In this document: positions 56,357-64,000 of the stretch, piece after piece
How the letters are laid out: the number at the start of each line of letters is the position of its first letter
Numbering within the stretch: position 1 is the first letter of the stretch
Assembly: GCA_023408315.1 (NCBI GenBank)
Contig: JAEYKI010000015.1
Location: forward strand, 124,001-188,000
From: Bacillota bacterium
GTDB lineage: Bacteria > Bacillota > Clostridia > Christensenellales > Christensenellaceae
Direction of reading: 5' to 3'
Length of the DNA stretch: 64,000 bases
The notes under the pieces: model-generated
Databases searched by the model: none
What the model saw: the letters and a program-made list of their open reading frames with translations, nothing else
Told to the model about the DNA's origin: nothing
Made by a program: the position numbers and the translations under genes

Positions 56357-57196
56357 ATGACGAAAATATTGCAGGAAACAGTAACGCTGGCAAACGGAAT
56401 ATCTATGCCCATAGTAGGGCTGGGGCTGTATAAATCCGCCCCGGAGCAGGGCGAGGCCTATAATGCCGTGCGCTGTGCGCTGGACATAGGATACAGGCAT
56501 ATTGACACGGCCACGTTTTACCGCAACGAGGGCGAAGTGGGCCGCGCGCTTCTTGATTCGGGCGTTTCCAGGGAAGAAGTGTTTGTAACCACCAAGCTGT
56601 GGCCGGGCGACTTTGGCCGCGCACAGGCAGCGTTTGAGGACAGCCTGAAGCGGCTGGGAGGGGAGTACATAGACGCGTATTTGTTCCACTGGCCGGGAGC
56701 GGACGCGGACCTGCGGTATCGAGCGTGGGAAATGATGCTGGCCGAGCAGCAGAAGGGCAGGATTCGCTGTGCCGCAGTTTCCAACTTTTTGCCTCATCAT
56801 ATAGAAGATTTGATTAAACGCTTTGACGTGATTCCACCGGTGAACCAGATAGAACTGCATCCCTGGCGGCAGCAGCGGGAAAACGCGGCGTATTGCCGGG
56901 AGAAAGGAATACAGGTCGTATCCTGGGGGCCTATTTTCCACGGACATCTGGCGGAGGAGCCGCTGATGGAAGAAATTGCAAAAAAATACGGCGTTTCTCC
57001 CGCGCGGGCCACTTTGCGATGGCATTTGCAGAAAGGGTATGGGATTATTCCAAAATCTGTGCACGGAGAACGGATAGCGGACAACGCAAGGCTGGACAAT
57101 TTTGCGCTTGACAGCGAAGATATGCGGCGGATTGACGCGCTGGACGGTAAAAAGCGGTTTGCGCTGAATGAGGATACGTTTAACGGGGAGTTATGA
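56357..57196 (+). CDS. Aldo/keto reductase
   Basis: A 279-residue TIM-barrel oxidoreductase. Catalytic residues appear as Asp in HIDTATFYRNE (Asp/Tyr), Lys in VFVTTKLWPGD and His in DAYLFHWPGAD; the NADPH site IIPKSVHGERI is near residue 240. It matches the 2,5-diketo-D-gluconate reductase-like group. ATG 56357, with AAGGAG 6 bp upstream, is favoured over the ATG overlapping the SDR stop at 56342. With the SDR it forms a two-gene reductase operon that may detoxify aldehydes or ketones. Confidence 0.9.
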   Translation: MTKILQETVTLANGISMPIVGLGLYKSAPEQGEAYNAVRCALDIGYRHIDTATFYRNEGEVGRALLDSGVSREEVFVTTKLWPGDFGRAQAAFEDSLKRLGGEYIDAYLFHWPGADADLRYRAWEMMLAEQQKGRIRCAAVSNFLPHHIEDLIKRFDVIPPVNQIELHPWRQQRENAAYCREKGIQVVSWGPIFHGHLAEEPLMEEIAKKYGVSPARATLRWHLQKGYGIIPKSVHGERIADNARLDNFALDSEDMRRIDALDGKKRFALNEDTFNGEL

Positions 57197-57261
57197 AACT
57201 GCACCTGTATAAATGTTCTGCGTGCATGAAATACTGAATACAGGAAAGCAGGGCGGATTTT

Positions 57262-58467
57262 ATGATAGAGTTTATACAGAATACTTTTAACGAACACGGA
57301 ACACCCACTACGGCTACATATCTGATACTGGTAGCGGCGGGTGTGATTTTATGCGCCGTGGTGATATTAATTGTAAATAAGATTGTTCTGCCGCTTTTAA
57401 CCCGGTTTCTCAGCAGATTCAAGTGGGCAGGGATTATGCTGCGGCGGAAGGTTTTCCACAGAATGGCGTATGCGTTCCCGGCAGCCGTGATCTACGCGCT
57501 GGCCGGGCAGTTTCCCGGATATGAAGAGCTGTTGCACAAAGCGGCTTCTGTTTATTTGATCATTGCGCTTCTGTTTGTGCTGGACGCTATTTTAAACGCA
57601 ATTCAGGATTTCTATGGGTCTTTGGACATCCATAAAACAAAGCCCATCAAAGGGCTGATACAGGTACTTAAAATTGTTGTAATATTGCTTGGCGCTGTTG
57701 CGGTTATTGCGGCGATCACCAGCCAGGATCCGTCAATTTTGCTGGCCGGGATTGGCGCTTGGTCGGCTGTGTTGTTGCTGATATTCAAGGATTCGCTCCT
57801 TGGGCTGGTGGCGGGCATACAGCTTGCGGCGGACGACATGGTGCGAATAGGCGACTGGATCACCATGGATAAATATAACGCGGACGGGGATGTGGTGGAC
57901 ATTACGCTAAACACCGTTAAGGTGGAGAATTTTGACCATACCATTACCACTATTCCGGCGTACGCGCTCATCTCCGATTCGTTTGTAAACTGGCGGAATG
58001 TGCAGGATATCCGGGCGCGCAGGATCAAGCGTTCCATTAATATAGACATGGCCAGCGTTTCGTTTTGCACGGAGGAGATGCTCTCCGGATTGCGGAATAT
58101 CCGGCTGCTTGCGGACGACCTGGACGCAAAGATGCAGGAGATTGCCGTGCATAATCAAAGCCTGGGAGCGGATACGGCAGACCCGGCAAACGGCCGCGGG
58201 CTCACCAATCTGGGGCTGTTCCGCATGTTTTTGATGAATTACATTCAAAACAACCCCAAAATTCGCCAGGATATGAGCCGGATTGTGCGGCAGCTTGCGC
58301 CCACGGAGACCGGCATCCCCCTGGAAATATACGCGTTTATGGATGAAAATGACTGGGCCGCGTTTGAAAGCATGCAGGCCGATTTGTTTGACTATATTAT
58401 TTCCGTTGCGCCCCGCTTTGGCCTGCGTATATTCCAGAGCCCGGCGGGCTCTGATTTCAGGCGTTAA
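57262..58467 (+). CDS. Mechanosensitive channel of the MscS family (YbdG-like)
   Basis: A 401-residue membrane protein with about five helices in residues 20-190. The last, LAGIGAWSAVLLLIFKDSLL, is the MscS pore helix, followed by GIQLAADDMVRIGDWITMDK, the beta domain with GDVVDITLNTVKVENFDH and IPAYALISDSFVNW, and an alpha/beta C-terminal cage. Length and loop order fit the YbdG subfamily rather than the 286-residue MscS. It would release solutes on hypo-osmotic shock. A terminator lies just past the stop, inside the convergent gene. Confidence 0.9.
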   Translation: MIEFIQNTFNEHGTPTTATYLILVAAGVILCAVVILIVNKIVLPLLTRFLSRFKWAGIMLRRKVFHRMAYAFPAAVIYALAGQFPGYEELLHKAASVYLIIALLFVLDAILNAIQDFYGSLDIHKTKPIKGLIQVLKIVVILLGAVAVIAAITSQDPSILLAGIGAWSAVLLLIFKDSLLGLVAGIQLAADDMVRIGDWITMDKYNADGDVVDITLNTVKVENFDHTITTIPAYALISDSFVNWRNVQDIRARRIKRSINIDMASVSFCTEEMLSGLRNIRLLADDLDAKMQEIAVHNQSLGADTADPANGRGLTNLGLFRMFLMNYIQNNPKIRQDMSRIVRQLAPTETGIPLEIYAFMDENDWAAFESMQADLFDYIISVAPRFGLRIFQSPAGSDFRR

Positions 58468-58479
58468 TAAATCATAGAA

Positions 58480-59733
58480 TTAATGCCCGAGAGCAGAGTT
58501 TTTCTTTACCCAATAGCGGCCAAAACGGCCGCTTTTTTGTATGTTTACTCGGCTTTTTGGCAGGAATTCTTCCACCAGCGCCTGTTCTTCAGTTGCTGCC
58601 TGCTCAGAAAATTTTCTTAGAGCTTCAGCGTCGGGCGTACCCGCCGCAAACAGTTCCCGTTCTTGCGCAACCCATTCCAACTCCAGTTCCGCAATCCGTT
58701 TGCGCAGGGTGGCAACATCAACCAGGCCTGCCAATACGCCGCGGTGGATTGATTCGCGTTTCAGCCAGTATTGTTTGGCGTCCGCCTCGTTTTCAAACAC
58801 GGGGCCGCTGGCAGGAGAGGATAAAAACACCGGTTTAAATGCGGAAATACAGGGCGTGGACGCACCTGTACACCACAGGGTGGAGGGCATGCCCTCCCGC
58901 AGGGTTGCCACCAGGCTTCCGGTGGTATGGTCGCCCACAACGCCGCCCGCGTGCATGCAAACGCTGCGAACGCTGCCGCGCGTGAATTCTTTGCCTTCGT
59001 CTTCAAAATGGTGCTGGCGCAACGCAGCCATCATGCCCGAAACACTGGCAGGCTGATTTAAGGCGCAGCCGGTTGCGGACTGGCGCAGTTTGGAGGCTGC
59101 AAAGAAGGTGTACAGGGGAGCGGTCAGTTTATCCGCAAAATCAAAACCTTCTTCCACCCCGCTGCGCTGGGTGTGTTCAGAACGGATGCTAAGACGGTTG
59201 GATATAGAGGCGCTGTCCGTAAACTTTTTTGCCACCCAGCGTTTGCCGCTGGTCTCCAGGATATAGCCTTCGTGCGGGTCTGCAATCAGAAAGCCGTTGT
59301 CGTAATAAAAATTGTGATCAAATCCGCAGTTTCCGCCCTGCCCGTATTTCTCCAAAAGGGAGGTGATGCAGGCAAGCGCATCCTGTGCGGTTTTGGACCG
59401 CTCCAGCGCCAGGCGCACAAGATCCATGCCCGTGAGCGCATCCGGGCCGCGTTTTGCTTTGGTAAAAACGGCCTCGTTGCCGATTGCAACGGAAGCGGAG
59501 TTGACGCCCATCTCCGCCCCCCACATCCAGGAGGGCTTGCACAGAATTACCTCCAGCGTGTGCTCCGCCTGAGGAATGGTGATATAGGTAAGCTTGACCT
59601 GGCTGCCCTTATCATGCTTCTGAGCGCCGGAATGAATGACAAGATGAGGCTCGTTTGGACTGCGGTCACTGTTTTTTGCAAAGACCATGAGCCCGCCCGC
59701 TGCGGACTGCTTTGCGCAAAGTGTATCGCACAT
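58480..59733 (-). CDS. C69 family dipeptidase/secernin-like N-terminal nucleophile hydrolase
   Basis: A 417-residue enzyme starting MCDTLCAKQ at 59733; Cys2 is the expected nucleophile exposed by removal of Met. FAKNSDRSPNEPH near residue 20 is the family signature, and later VCMHAGG and TTGSLVATL lie around the substrate pocket. Longer versions from 59841 have no ribosome site and would bury the nucleophile. Relatives hydrolyse dipeptides or act as amidases. The C-terminal codons contain a terminator for the opposite strand. Confidence 0.88.
   Translation of the reverse strand: MCDTLCAKQSAAGGLMVFAKNSDRSPNEPHLVIHSGAQKHDKGSQVKLTYITIPQAEHTLEVILCKPSWMWGAEMGVNSASVAIGNEAVFTKAKRGPDALTGMDLVRLALERSKTAQDALACITSLLEKYGQGGNCGFDHNFYYDNGFLIADPHEGYILETSGKRWVAKKFTDSASISNRLSIRSEHTQRSGVEEGFDFADKLTAPLYTFFAASKLRQSATGCALNQPASVSGMMAALRQHHFEDEGKEFTRGSVRSVCMHAGGVVGDHTTGSLVATLREGMPSTLWCTGASTPCISAFKPVFLSSPASGPVFENEADAKQYWLKRESIHRGVLAGLVDVATLRKRIAELELEWVAQERELFAAGTPDAEALRKFSEQAATEEQALVEEFLPKSRVNIQKSGRFGRYWVKKNSALGH
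58515..58538 (+). terminator. Plus-strand terminator embedded in the convergent gene
   Basis: AGCGGCC-AAAAC-GGCCGCT followed by TTTTT, ending the channel transcript. It lies within the last codons of the C69 peptidase gene on the other strand, so the same bases serve as coding sequence. Confidence 0.85.
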
Positions 59734-59847
59734 ATGAGTTTTCCCCCATAACAGAATAAATGATGGTATGGTTTGATTATATATCCGGAGAACAGGTAAA
59801 GAAAGAAAATTTTTAGCCTGAAATAATATAAAGTGCGCCAAAATGCA

Positions 59848-59870
59848 TATATTGCATTCTGTGCAATATA
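59848..59870. promoter_or_regulatory. Palindromic operator upstream of the GntR remnant
   Basis: TATATTGCA and TGCAATATA (9-bp perfect arms) separated by TTCTG. The size and symmetry suit a dimeric GntR-type regulator. In the 59734-60244 spacer the only other recognisable item is the remnant that follows. Confidence 0.5.
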
Positions 59871-59913
59871 CAGAGCATAGTTGGGCCGGAAAGGAGAAAG
59901 TTTTTATGAAAAT

Positions 59914-60024
59914 GTGATTGCAAGTAATTATGATATTCCGCTATACCGGCAAATTAAAGACCATATCAAAATAGGGCTAAAACAGCTAGCTGTTATGATG
60001 ATTATTTTTTGCTTATCTGCTTAA
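59914..60024 (+). pseudogene. GntR family regulator remnant (N-terminal fragment)
   Basis: From GTG 59914, behind AAAGGAGAAAG, the frame encodes IASNYDIPLYRQIKDHIKIG, which matches the opening of GntR regulators (xxxPLYxQIxxxIxxxI). It then loses similarity and stops at 60022-60024 after 36 codons. The helix-turn-helix that should follow is missing and not found in other frames. This looks like a deleted regulator gene with its ribosome site and operator left behind. Confidence 0.5.
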
Positions 60025-60244
60025 ATATAGTAAAAGAACCAGAACTACTGAATGGTAGGTCTTTTAATTAGGCAAGGGCAATATCACATTTTTAAAAGCT
60101 GAATATTTTTTTGTTTGTAAACGTAAGTTGATAAAGCTCATTTCGCCGTATATAATATCCATACCCGTATTTTTGAGGTTCATTTAAGATTCAAAGGATA
60201 GAATAAAAGCTGAAGAATGTTTGATTTCAGAAGGTATGCAGTGA

Positions 60245-60931
60245 ATGAAAATTTTGATGGTTGAGGATGAAAAGCGGTTGGCGGAAGCCATTGCTCAGAT
60301 ACTCAAAGAAAATAATTACCTGGTAGACCTCGCAAGAGACGGGGAATACGGGCTGGACTGCGCGCTTACAGGGATATACGACATCATTATACTCGACATT
60401 ATGCTGCCTAAAAAAGACGGACTTTCCATTCTGCGCGAGATGCGCCGGAAAAAAATTGAAACCCCCGTTCTCCTGCTGACGGCTAAGGGTGAAACAGCGG
60501 ATAAAGTGAGCGGCCTGGATAGTGGAGCGGATGATTATCTTGCGAAACCTTTCCCAACGGAAGAACTTCTTGCGCGTCTGCGCGCCCTGGGGCGAAGAAA
60601 GGGTGAACTTATGCAGGGTGGCATCGTGCAAGCTTATGATGTTGAACTAAATCCGAATACTTTATATATGAGCAGCCAAACTGATTGCGTAAAATTATCC
60701 GCTAAAGAATTCCAGCTAATGGAATTTTTGATGAAACGAAGCGGGATGGTGACCTCAAAAAGTATGATTATTGAGAAGATTTGGGGATTCAATACGGAAG
60801 CGGAAGATCATATTGTTGAAGTATATATCTCATTTATAAGGAAAAAATTAAATTGCATTGAAGCTGGTATTGAAATCAGAACGGAAAGAGGAATGGGTTA
60901 TACTCTTTCGTCAAAGGGGGCGGAGGACTGA
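60245..60931 (+). CDS. OmpR/PhoB-type response regulator
   Basis: A 228-residue regulator with a receiver domain (EDEK near 7, phospho-acceptor IIILDIMLPKKDG at about 51, Lys in YLAKPF) and a C-terminal winged helix with LSAKEFQLMEFLMKRSG and VEVYISFIRKKL...RTERGMGYTL. The partner kinase follows with no gap. The following lipoprotein with a thioredoxin domain may belong to the same response, but it has its own leader of 147 bp. Confidence 0.94.
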   Translation: MKILMVEDEKRLAEAIAQILKENNYLVDLARDGEYGLDCALTGIYDIIILDIMLPKKDGLSILREMRRKKIETPVLLLTAKGETADKVSGLDSGADDYLAKPFPTEELLARLRALGRRKGELMQGGIVQAYDVELNPNTLYMSSQTDCVKLSAKEFQLMEFLMKRSGMVTSKSMIIEKIWGFNTEAEDHIVEVYISFIRKKLNCIEAGIEIRTERGMGYTLSSKGAED

Positions 60932-62203
60932 TTGTTTAAGAAGCTGCGAAACAGATTTCTTTTATCCAATTTGCTCATGACGATGGCCGTTTTTCTTGTT
61001 ATTTTTGCGGTGATCTATTTGTCCACATACAATAACCTTCGCCTTGAAAACAAAGAAAAATTGACATTGTTACCCTATTCCGTAGAAAGGAATCAAGAAA
61101 AGCCTGTTCCTGAGGCAGGAAGCGTTCTGATTCGTACTGTTGATATTAATGACGGTACGCAAAATCTTGGGAGCGCAACATATTTCAGCATTGTTGTAAA
61201 TTCGGACGGATCGATTGATCAAGGCCAATTCGCAAGGCCGGATATAGAAGATGCATATAAATCAATGATCCAAACGGCATGGCACGATCAAAAAAGCGGT
61301 TCCCTTCTGACTCTGGGCAAAACAAAATGGACATATACCTTCAGCTCTTTGGAAGGCTCGGACCAATACAAGATATTTTTTATGGATATTACCCAGTCGC
61401 AAAAAACACTGTCCGATCTTGCCGGAACCTTTATATTGGCGGGCCTGATTACAATTGCCATGGTTTTTTTAATCAGCCTGATTTCGGCCAACCGGGCCGT
61501 GAAGCCGGTTGCGGAAGCCTGGGAAAAGCAGCAAAGGTTTATTGCAGACGCTTCCCATGAATTAAAAACGCCGCTCGCAATTATTCAGGCCAACACAGAC
61601 GCATTACTTTTAAAAAAGGATGATACAATTAAAAACCAGCAAAAATGGATTGGATATATTCAGGATGAACTTTTGCGGATGACCAAACTGGTTGGCAGCC
61701 TTTTATTCCTGGCAAAAGCGGAGGATGCACAGATTCAAAATAAGCATGCGTCCTTTGATTACAGCAAGTGCGTTTTAAAAGCGGTGCTTTCGTTGGAGGC
61801 AATTATCTATGAGAAAAAAATTGAGCTCCGGCAGGAAATTGAGAGCGGTATACAGATTATAAGCGATGCGGACCAGGTGAGGCAGATTGTGACGATTTTG
61901 CTTGATAACGCCGCGAAATACACAAACGGGGGCGGAACGATTGAAGTCATATTAAAGAAAAGTAAACGCAACGTTGAATTCATAGTCAAGAACAGCGGCA
62001 GCGGAATTCCCGCCAAAGACATTCCACGGCTTTTTGACAGGTTCTACCGCGTGGATGCCTCACGTGACAGTGAAACCGGCGGTTTTGGATTAGGCCTCTC
62101 CATTGCCAAAGCCATGGCTGACAGGCTAAACGGGCAACTAGCCGTCCAAAGTGCGGAGAACGTAAGTACTACATTTACATTCAGCATTAAAGATATTTGT
62201 TAA
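60932..62203 (+). CDS. Sensor histidine kinase (HisKA, EnvZ type)
   Basis: A 423-residue kinase starting at TTG 60932 directly after the regulator stop, with CGGAGG 5 bp upstream. Two membrane helices (about residues 10-32 and 160-183) enclose an extracellular sensor of about 125 residues. The kinase core has DASHELKTPLAIIQANTDAL and the ATPase N box LLDNAAKYTNGG, then FDRFYRVDAS and GFGLGLSIAKAMA. There is no clear HAMP domain. It phosphorylates the preceding OmpR-type regulator. The signal is unknown. Confidence 0.93.
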   Translation: MFKKLRNRFLLSNLLMTMAVFLVIFAVIYLSTYNNLRLENKEKLTLLPYSVERNQEKPVPEAGSVLIRTVDINDGTQNLGSATYFSIVVNSDGSIDQGQFARPDIEDAYKSMIQTAWHDQKSGSLLTLGKTKWTYTFSSLEGSDQYKIFFMDITQSQKTLSDLAGTFILAGLITIAMVFLISLISANRAVKPVAEAWEKQQRFIADASHELKTPLAIIQANTDALLLKKDDTIKNQQKWIGYIQDELLRMTKLVGSLLFLAKAEDAQIQNKHASFDYSKCVLKAVLSLEAIIYEKKIELRQEIESGIQIISDADQVRQIVTILLDNAAKYTNGGGTIEVILKKSKRNVEFIVKNSGSGIPAKDIPRLFDRFYRVDASRDSETGGFGLGLSIAKAMADRLNGQLAVQSAENVSTTFTFSIKDIC

Positions 62204-62350
62204 TAGACAGATCCGTCCGGTTGAATAGGGGATATGCCCTTTTTTTGTTTTCTGATCAAAAAAATTACTCTTTTGCGGTTCATTTTAGGTTTGGTTGATA
62301 TGATCGAACGGAAGCAAGATCAACAAACCAATCTTAAGGAGTAACTGAAA

Positions 62351-63502
62351 ATGAGAAAAAATATTCAAAGAATCGGATTGATAGGCGCCTTTGTTTGCTG
62401 CATTCTGTTGCTGTTTGCCGCCTGCAGTCAAAACGGGAATACCGGCGCTGCAGGCAGTGCGGCAAGCGAATCAGATGGGCAAAGCAACAGTTTTGCTACC
62501 GTGGAAGATAAGCAGATCGGTGTTTCAATTGAAATGCCAAATGGCAAAGATGGAACGCTTATAAAAGCGTTTATTGAGCCGAATGATTATCCTGCCGATA
62601 TGCAGCCCAAAGACGGGATCGCGATTGATTATTTTGCCCCGAGCTTTTGGGAAGGCAACAGCAGCCTTTCTGCGGAAGATTTGCAAAGGCGGCTTTTATC
62701 CGTGCAGTATTATGACCAAACCGCCTGGGACGGCTGGATTGCCGGAGGAAAATCCATGAGTGATATTACGGGCATTTCCACCAACAAAGAAATAGGCCGC
62801 AAGGACGGTATGGTGTATATTTGCTCGCAGCAGGATATAAATGATGGCAAGCTGGAAGGGCGGGACCTGGAGCTCTACAGGTCTGCCGTTCAATTGATCC
62901 CCCAAATGCGGGACAGTATTAAACTGATATCGCGCGCAGCGGCCAATATGAGCACTTTTCCTTCTGTTTCAACAAAAGACATCAATGACAAAGCTGTAGA
63001 CGATACCGTGATATCGGCAAACAAGCTTACTATGATCAACTTTTGGGCAACATTCTGCGGGCCCTGCGTGGAAGAAATGCCGGACCTGCAAAAAATGAGT
63101 GCTGAAATGCCTGACGGTACAAAGCTGATTGGCATTGTGGGCGATGCGGCGGACGACCAATTGATCAACCAGGCGCAAAAACTAGCGGACAGCAAAGGAG
63201 TCACTTATCCAAATCTGATCCCGGATGCAGCGCTCAGGGAATATATCAATAAAAATATTACCGCATATCCCACAACGATTTTTGTAGACAGCAAAGGCAA
63301 TATTATAGGAGACGCCATTGTTGGAGCACATAACCGGGAATTTTATGAAACAGAACTGGCAAACCGGTTAAAAGGCTTGAATAGCTTATCTGAGGATACA
63401 AAATCAACCGATGGCTCTAAATCGGATAATTCCACGTTTGAACAGCCGCAGGGCAATGATTCTTCCAAAGCAGCGGGACCGGCACCCGCGCCTGCAAGCT
63501 GA
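62351..63502 (+). CDS. TlpA/ResA-like thioredoxin-fold lipoprotein
   Basis: A 383-residue lipoprotein with lipobox LLFAACS (Cys at about 25), a Ser/Gly-rich spacer, an unassigned domain at about residues 55-190 (GVSIEMPNGKDG ... YDQTAWDGWI), then a TlpA-like domain with MINFWATFCGPCVEEMPDL (CGPC at about 237-240), the cis-proline region AYPTTIFVDSKGNII near 315, and a Ser/Pro-rich tail. It probably reduces or isomerises disulfides outside the membrane. It starts behind AAGGAG and follows a two-component system. The extra N-terminal domain is not part of standard ResA. Confidence 0.88.
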   Translation: MRKNIQRIGLIGAFVCCILLLFAACSQNGNTGAAGSAASESDGQSNSFATVEDKQIGVSIEMPNGKDGTLIKAFIEPNDYPADMQPKDGIAIDYFAPSFWEGNSSLSAEDLQRRLLSVQYYDQTAWDGWIAGGKSMSDITGISTNKEIGRKDGMVYICSQQDINDGKLEGRDLELYRSAVQLIPQMRDSIKLISRAAANMSTFPSVSTKDINDKAVDDTVISANKLTMINFWATFCGPCVEEMPDLQKMSAEMPDGTKLIGIVGDAADDQLINQAQKLADSKGVTYPNLIPDAALREYINKNITAYPTTIFVDSKGNIIGDAIVGAHNREFYETELANRLKGLNSLSEDTKSTDGSKSDNSTFEQPQGNDSSKAAGPAPAPAS

Positions 63503-63564
63503 TAGCTTCCTGATCAATGGGCTAATGAAGCAAGGTAATTTGCATCACAAACGGAGGCAGCAGG

Positions 63565-64000
63565 ATGAGAACAATTTATCCGGCAGATATAACCAAAGCG
63601 GAGGCCGGTTATCCGCTTCAAAAACAACGTCGCCGAAGGAAAAAGCTGAATAAAAAGAAATTTGTAATTTTTATATTGGTGCTTCTATTGCTTACCGCTG
63701 GATGCGTATTTGTTTGGGGAGTATGGCAGGGAGAAGACCTGGCGTCCCAGGCATTCAGCACCGTGGAAAAATGGTTTTGTGCGCCTGTTGATACTGTTAA
63801 ACAGACAGGGGAAAGTGCGAATAAACCGGCTGTCAAAACACCCGGCGCAATGGCCGCCGCAAACGCAAGCGCGGCTTTCAGCGCCGAACCGGGCAGGGCA
63901 GCAACACCTCAATTATCGCCGGAATCCCAGGTTATGGATACGGCCCTGCCAGCCTTTTTGAAGAGCGGGCAGGGCGAAATGAAAGCGTTCAGTATCAAAG
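63565..64000 (+). CDS. Membrane-anchored protein, incomplete at the right edge
   Basis: The frame opens at ATG 63565 behind CGGAGG and runs past the end of the window (145 residues visible). A basic cytoplasmic segment (QKQRRRRKKLNKKK) is followed by one helix at about residues 33-52 (FVIFILVLLLLTAG) and an Ala/Ser/Pro-rich external part. This is a type II membrane topology. No domain is recognisable in the visible part. It is 62 bp behind the TlpA-like gene and probably in the same operon. Confidence 0.7.
   Translation, partial: MRTIYPADITKAEAGYPLQKQRRRRKKLNKKKFVIFILVLLLLTAGCVFVWGVWQGEDLASQAFSTVEKWFCAPVDTVKQTGESANKPAVKTPGAMAAANASAAFSAEPGRAATPQLSPESQVMDTALPAFLKSGQGEMKAFSIK

Overview
The window comes from a spore-forming, low-to-mid-GC Gram-positive anaerobe, most likely a member of the Clostridia. 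The evidence is a small acid-soluble spore protein at the left edge, a class B sortase with a cell-wall-anchored adhesin, TTG/GTG starts behind strong GGAGG ribosome sites, TTGACA/TATAAT promoters, and Firmicutes families such as YwbE, LytTR/Agr-like regulators and a NiCo riboswitch. No species-level marker is present.

Layout. 0-2.6 kb: spore protein, then an autoregulated TetR gene and a CrtI-type FAD oxidoreductase. 2.6-9 kb: two divergent sugar or polyol operons (rhamnulokinase-like kinase, class II aldolase, PfkB kinase and DeoR regulator facing a zinc dehydrogenase and a TIM-barrel isomerase) without a transporter. 9.1-14.2 kb: an ABC-2 exporter facing its NarL-type two-component system. 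14.3-17.5 kb: ammonium transporter with PII protein, then a Bcr/CflA efflux pump. 17.6-22.7 kb: a 1377-residue adhesin and its sortase. 23.0-23.6 kb: an acetyltransferase gene broken by one in-frame TGA.

23.73-33.33 kb: a 9.6 kb integrative element in the 3' end of tRNA-Val(CAC), bounded by a 17-bp direct repeat. It carries a two-gene restriction-modification system with a nuclease fused to the methylase, a structured leader, a rolling-circle Rep/relaxase split by a frameshift, an FtsK/TcpA-like ATPase, a small winged-helix protein and a tyrosine integrase. Just upstream of rep is a perfect 11-bp hairpin whose loop holds TAGTATTAC, the origin nonanucleotide of eukaryotic CRESS-DNA viruses. 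The helicase half of Rep has lost its ATPase motifs. This is the most unusual system in the window and looks like an integrative mobilizable element.

33.4-64 kb: Agr-like two-component system, small membrane protein, YwbE, a repeat protein with four SFLDK(V/I)K(N/D)GTVT units, DUF6506 protein, Nramp transporter, MarR regulator, zinc dehydrogenase, a NiCo riboswitch controlling a PEEFP-type P-type ATPase, pyrimidine-nucleoside phosphorylase coupled to a condensation-like acyltransferase, SatP acetate transporter, flavodoxin-like reductase, TetR regulator with a 36-bp palindromic operator, an ArsR regulator coupled to a four-domain persulfide enzyme, a polar amino-acid ABC transporter, SDR and aldo/keto reductases, an MscS channel, a C69 peptidase, a GntR remnant, an OmpR/EnvZ-type pair, a TlpA-like lipoprotein and a truncated membrane protein at the right edge.
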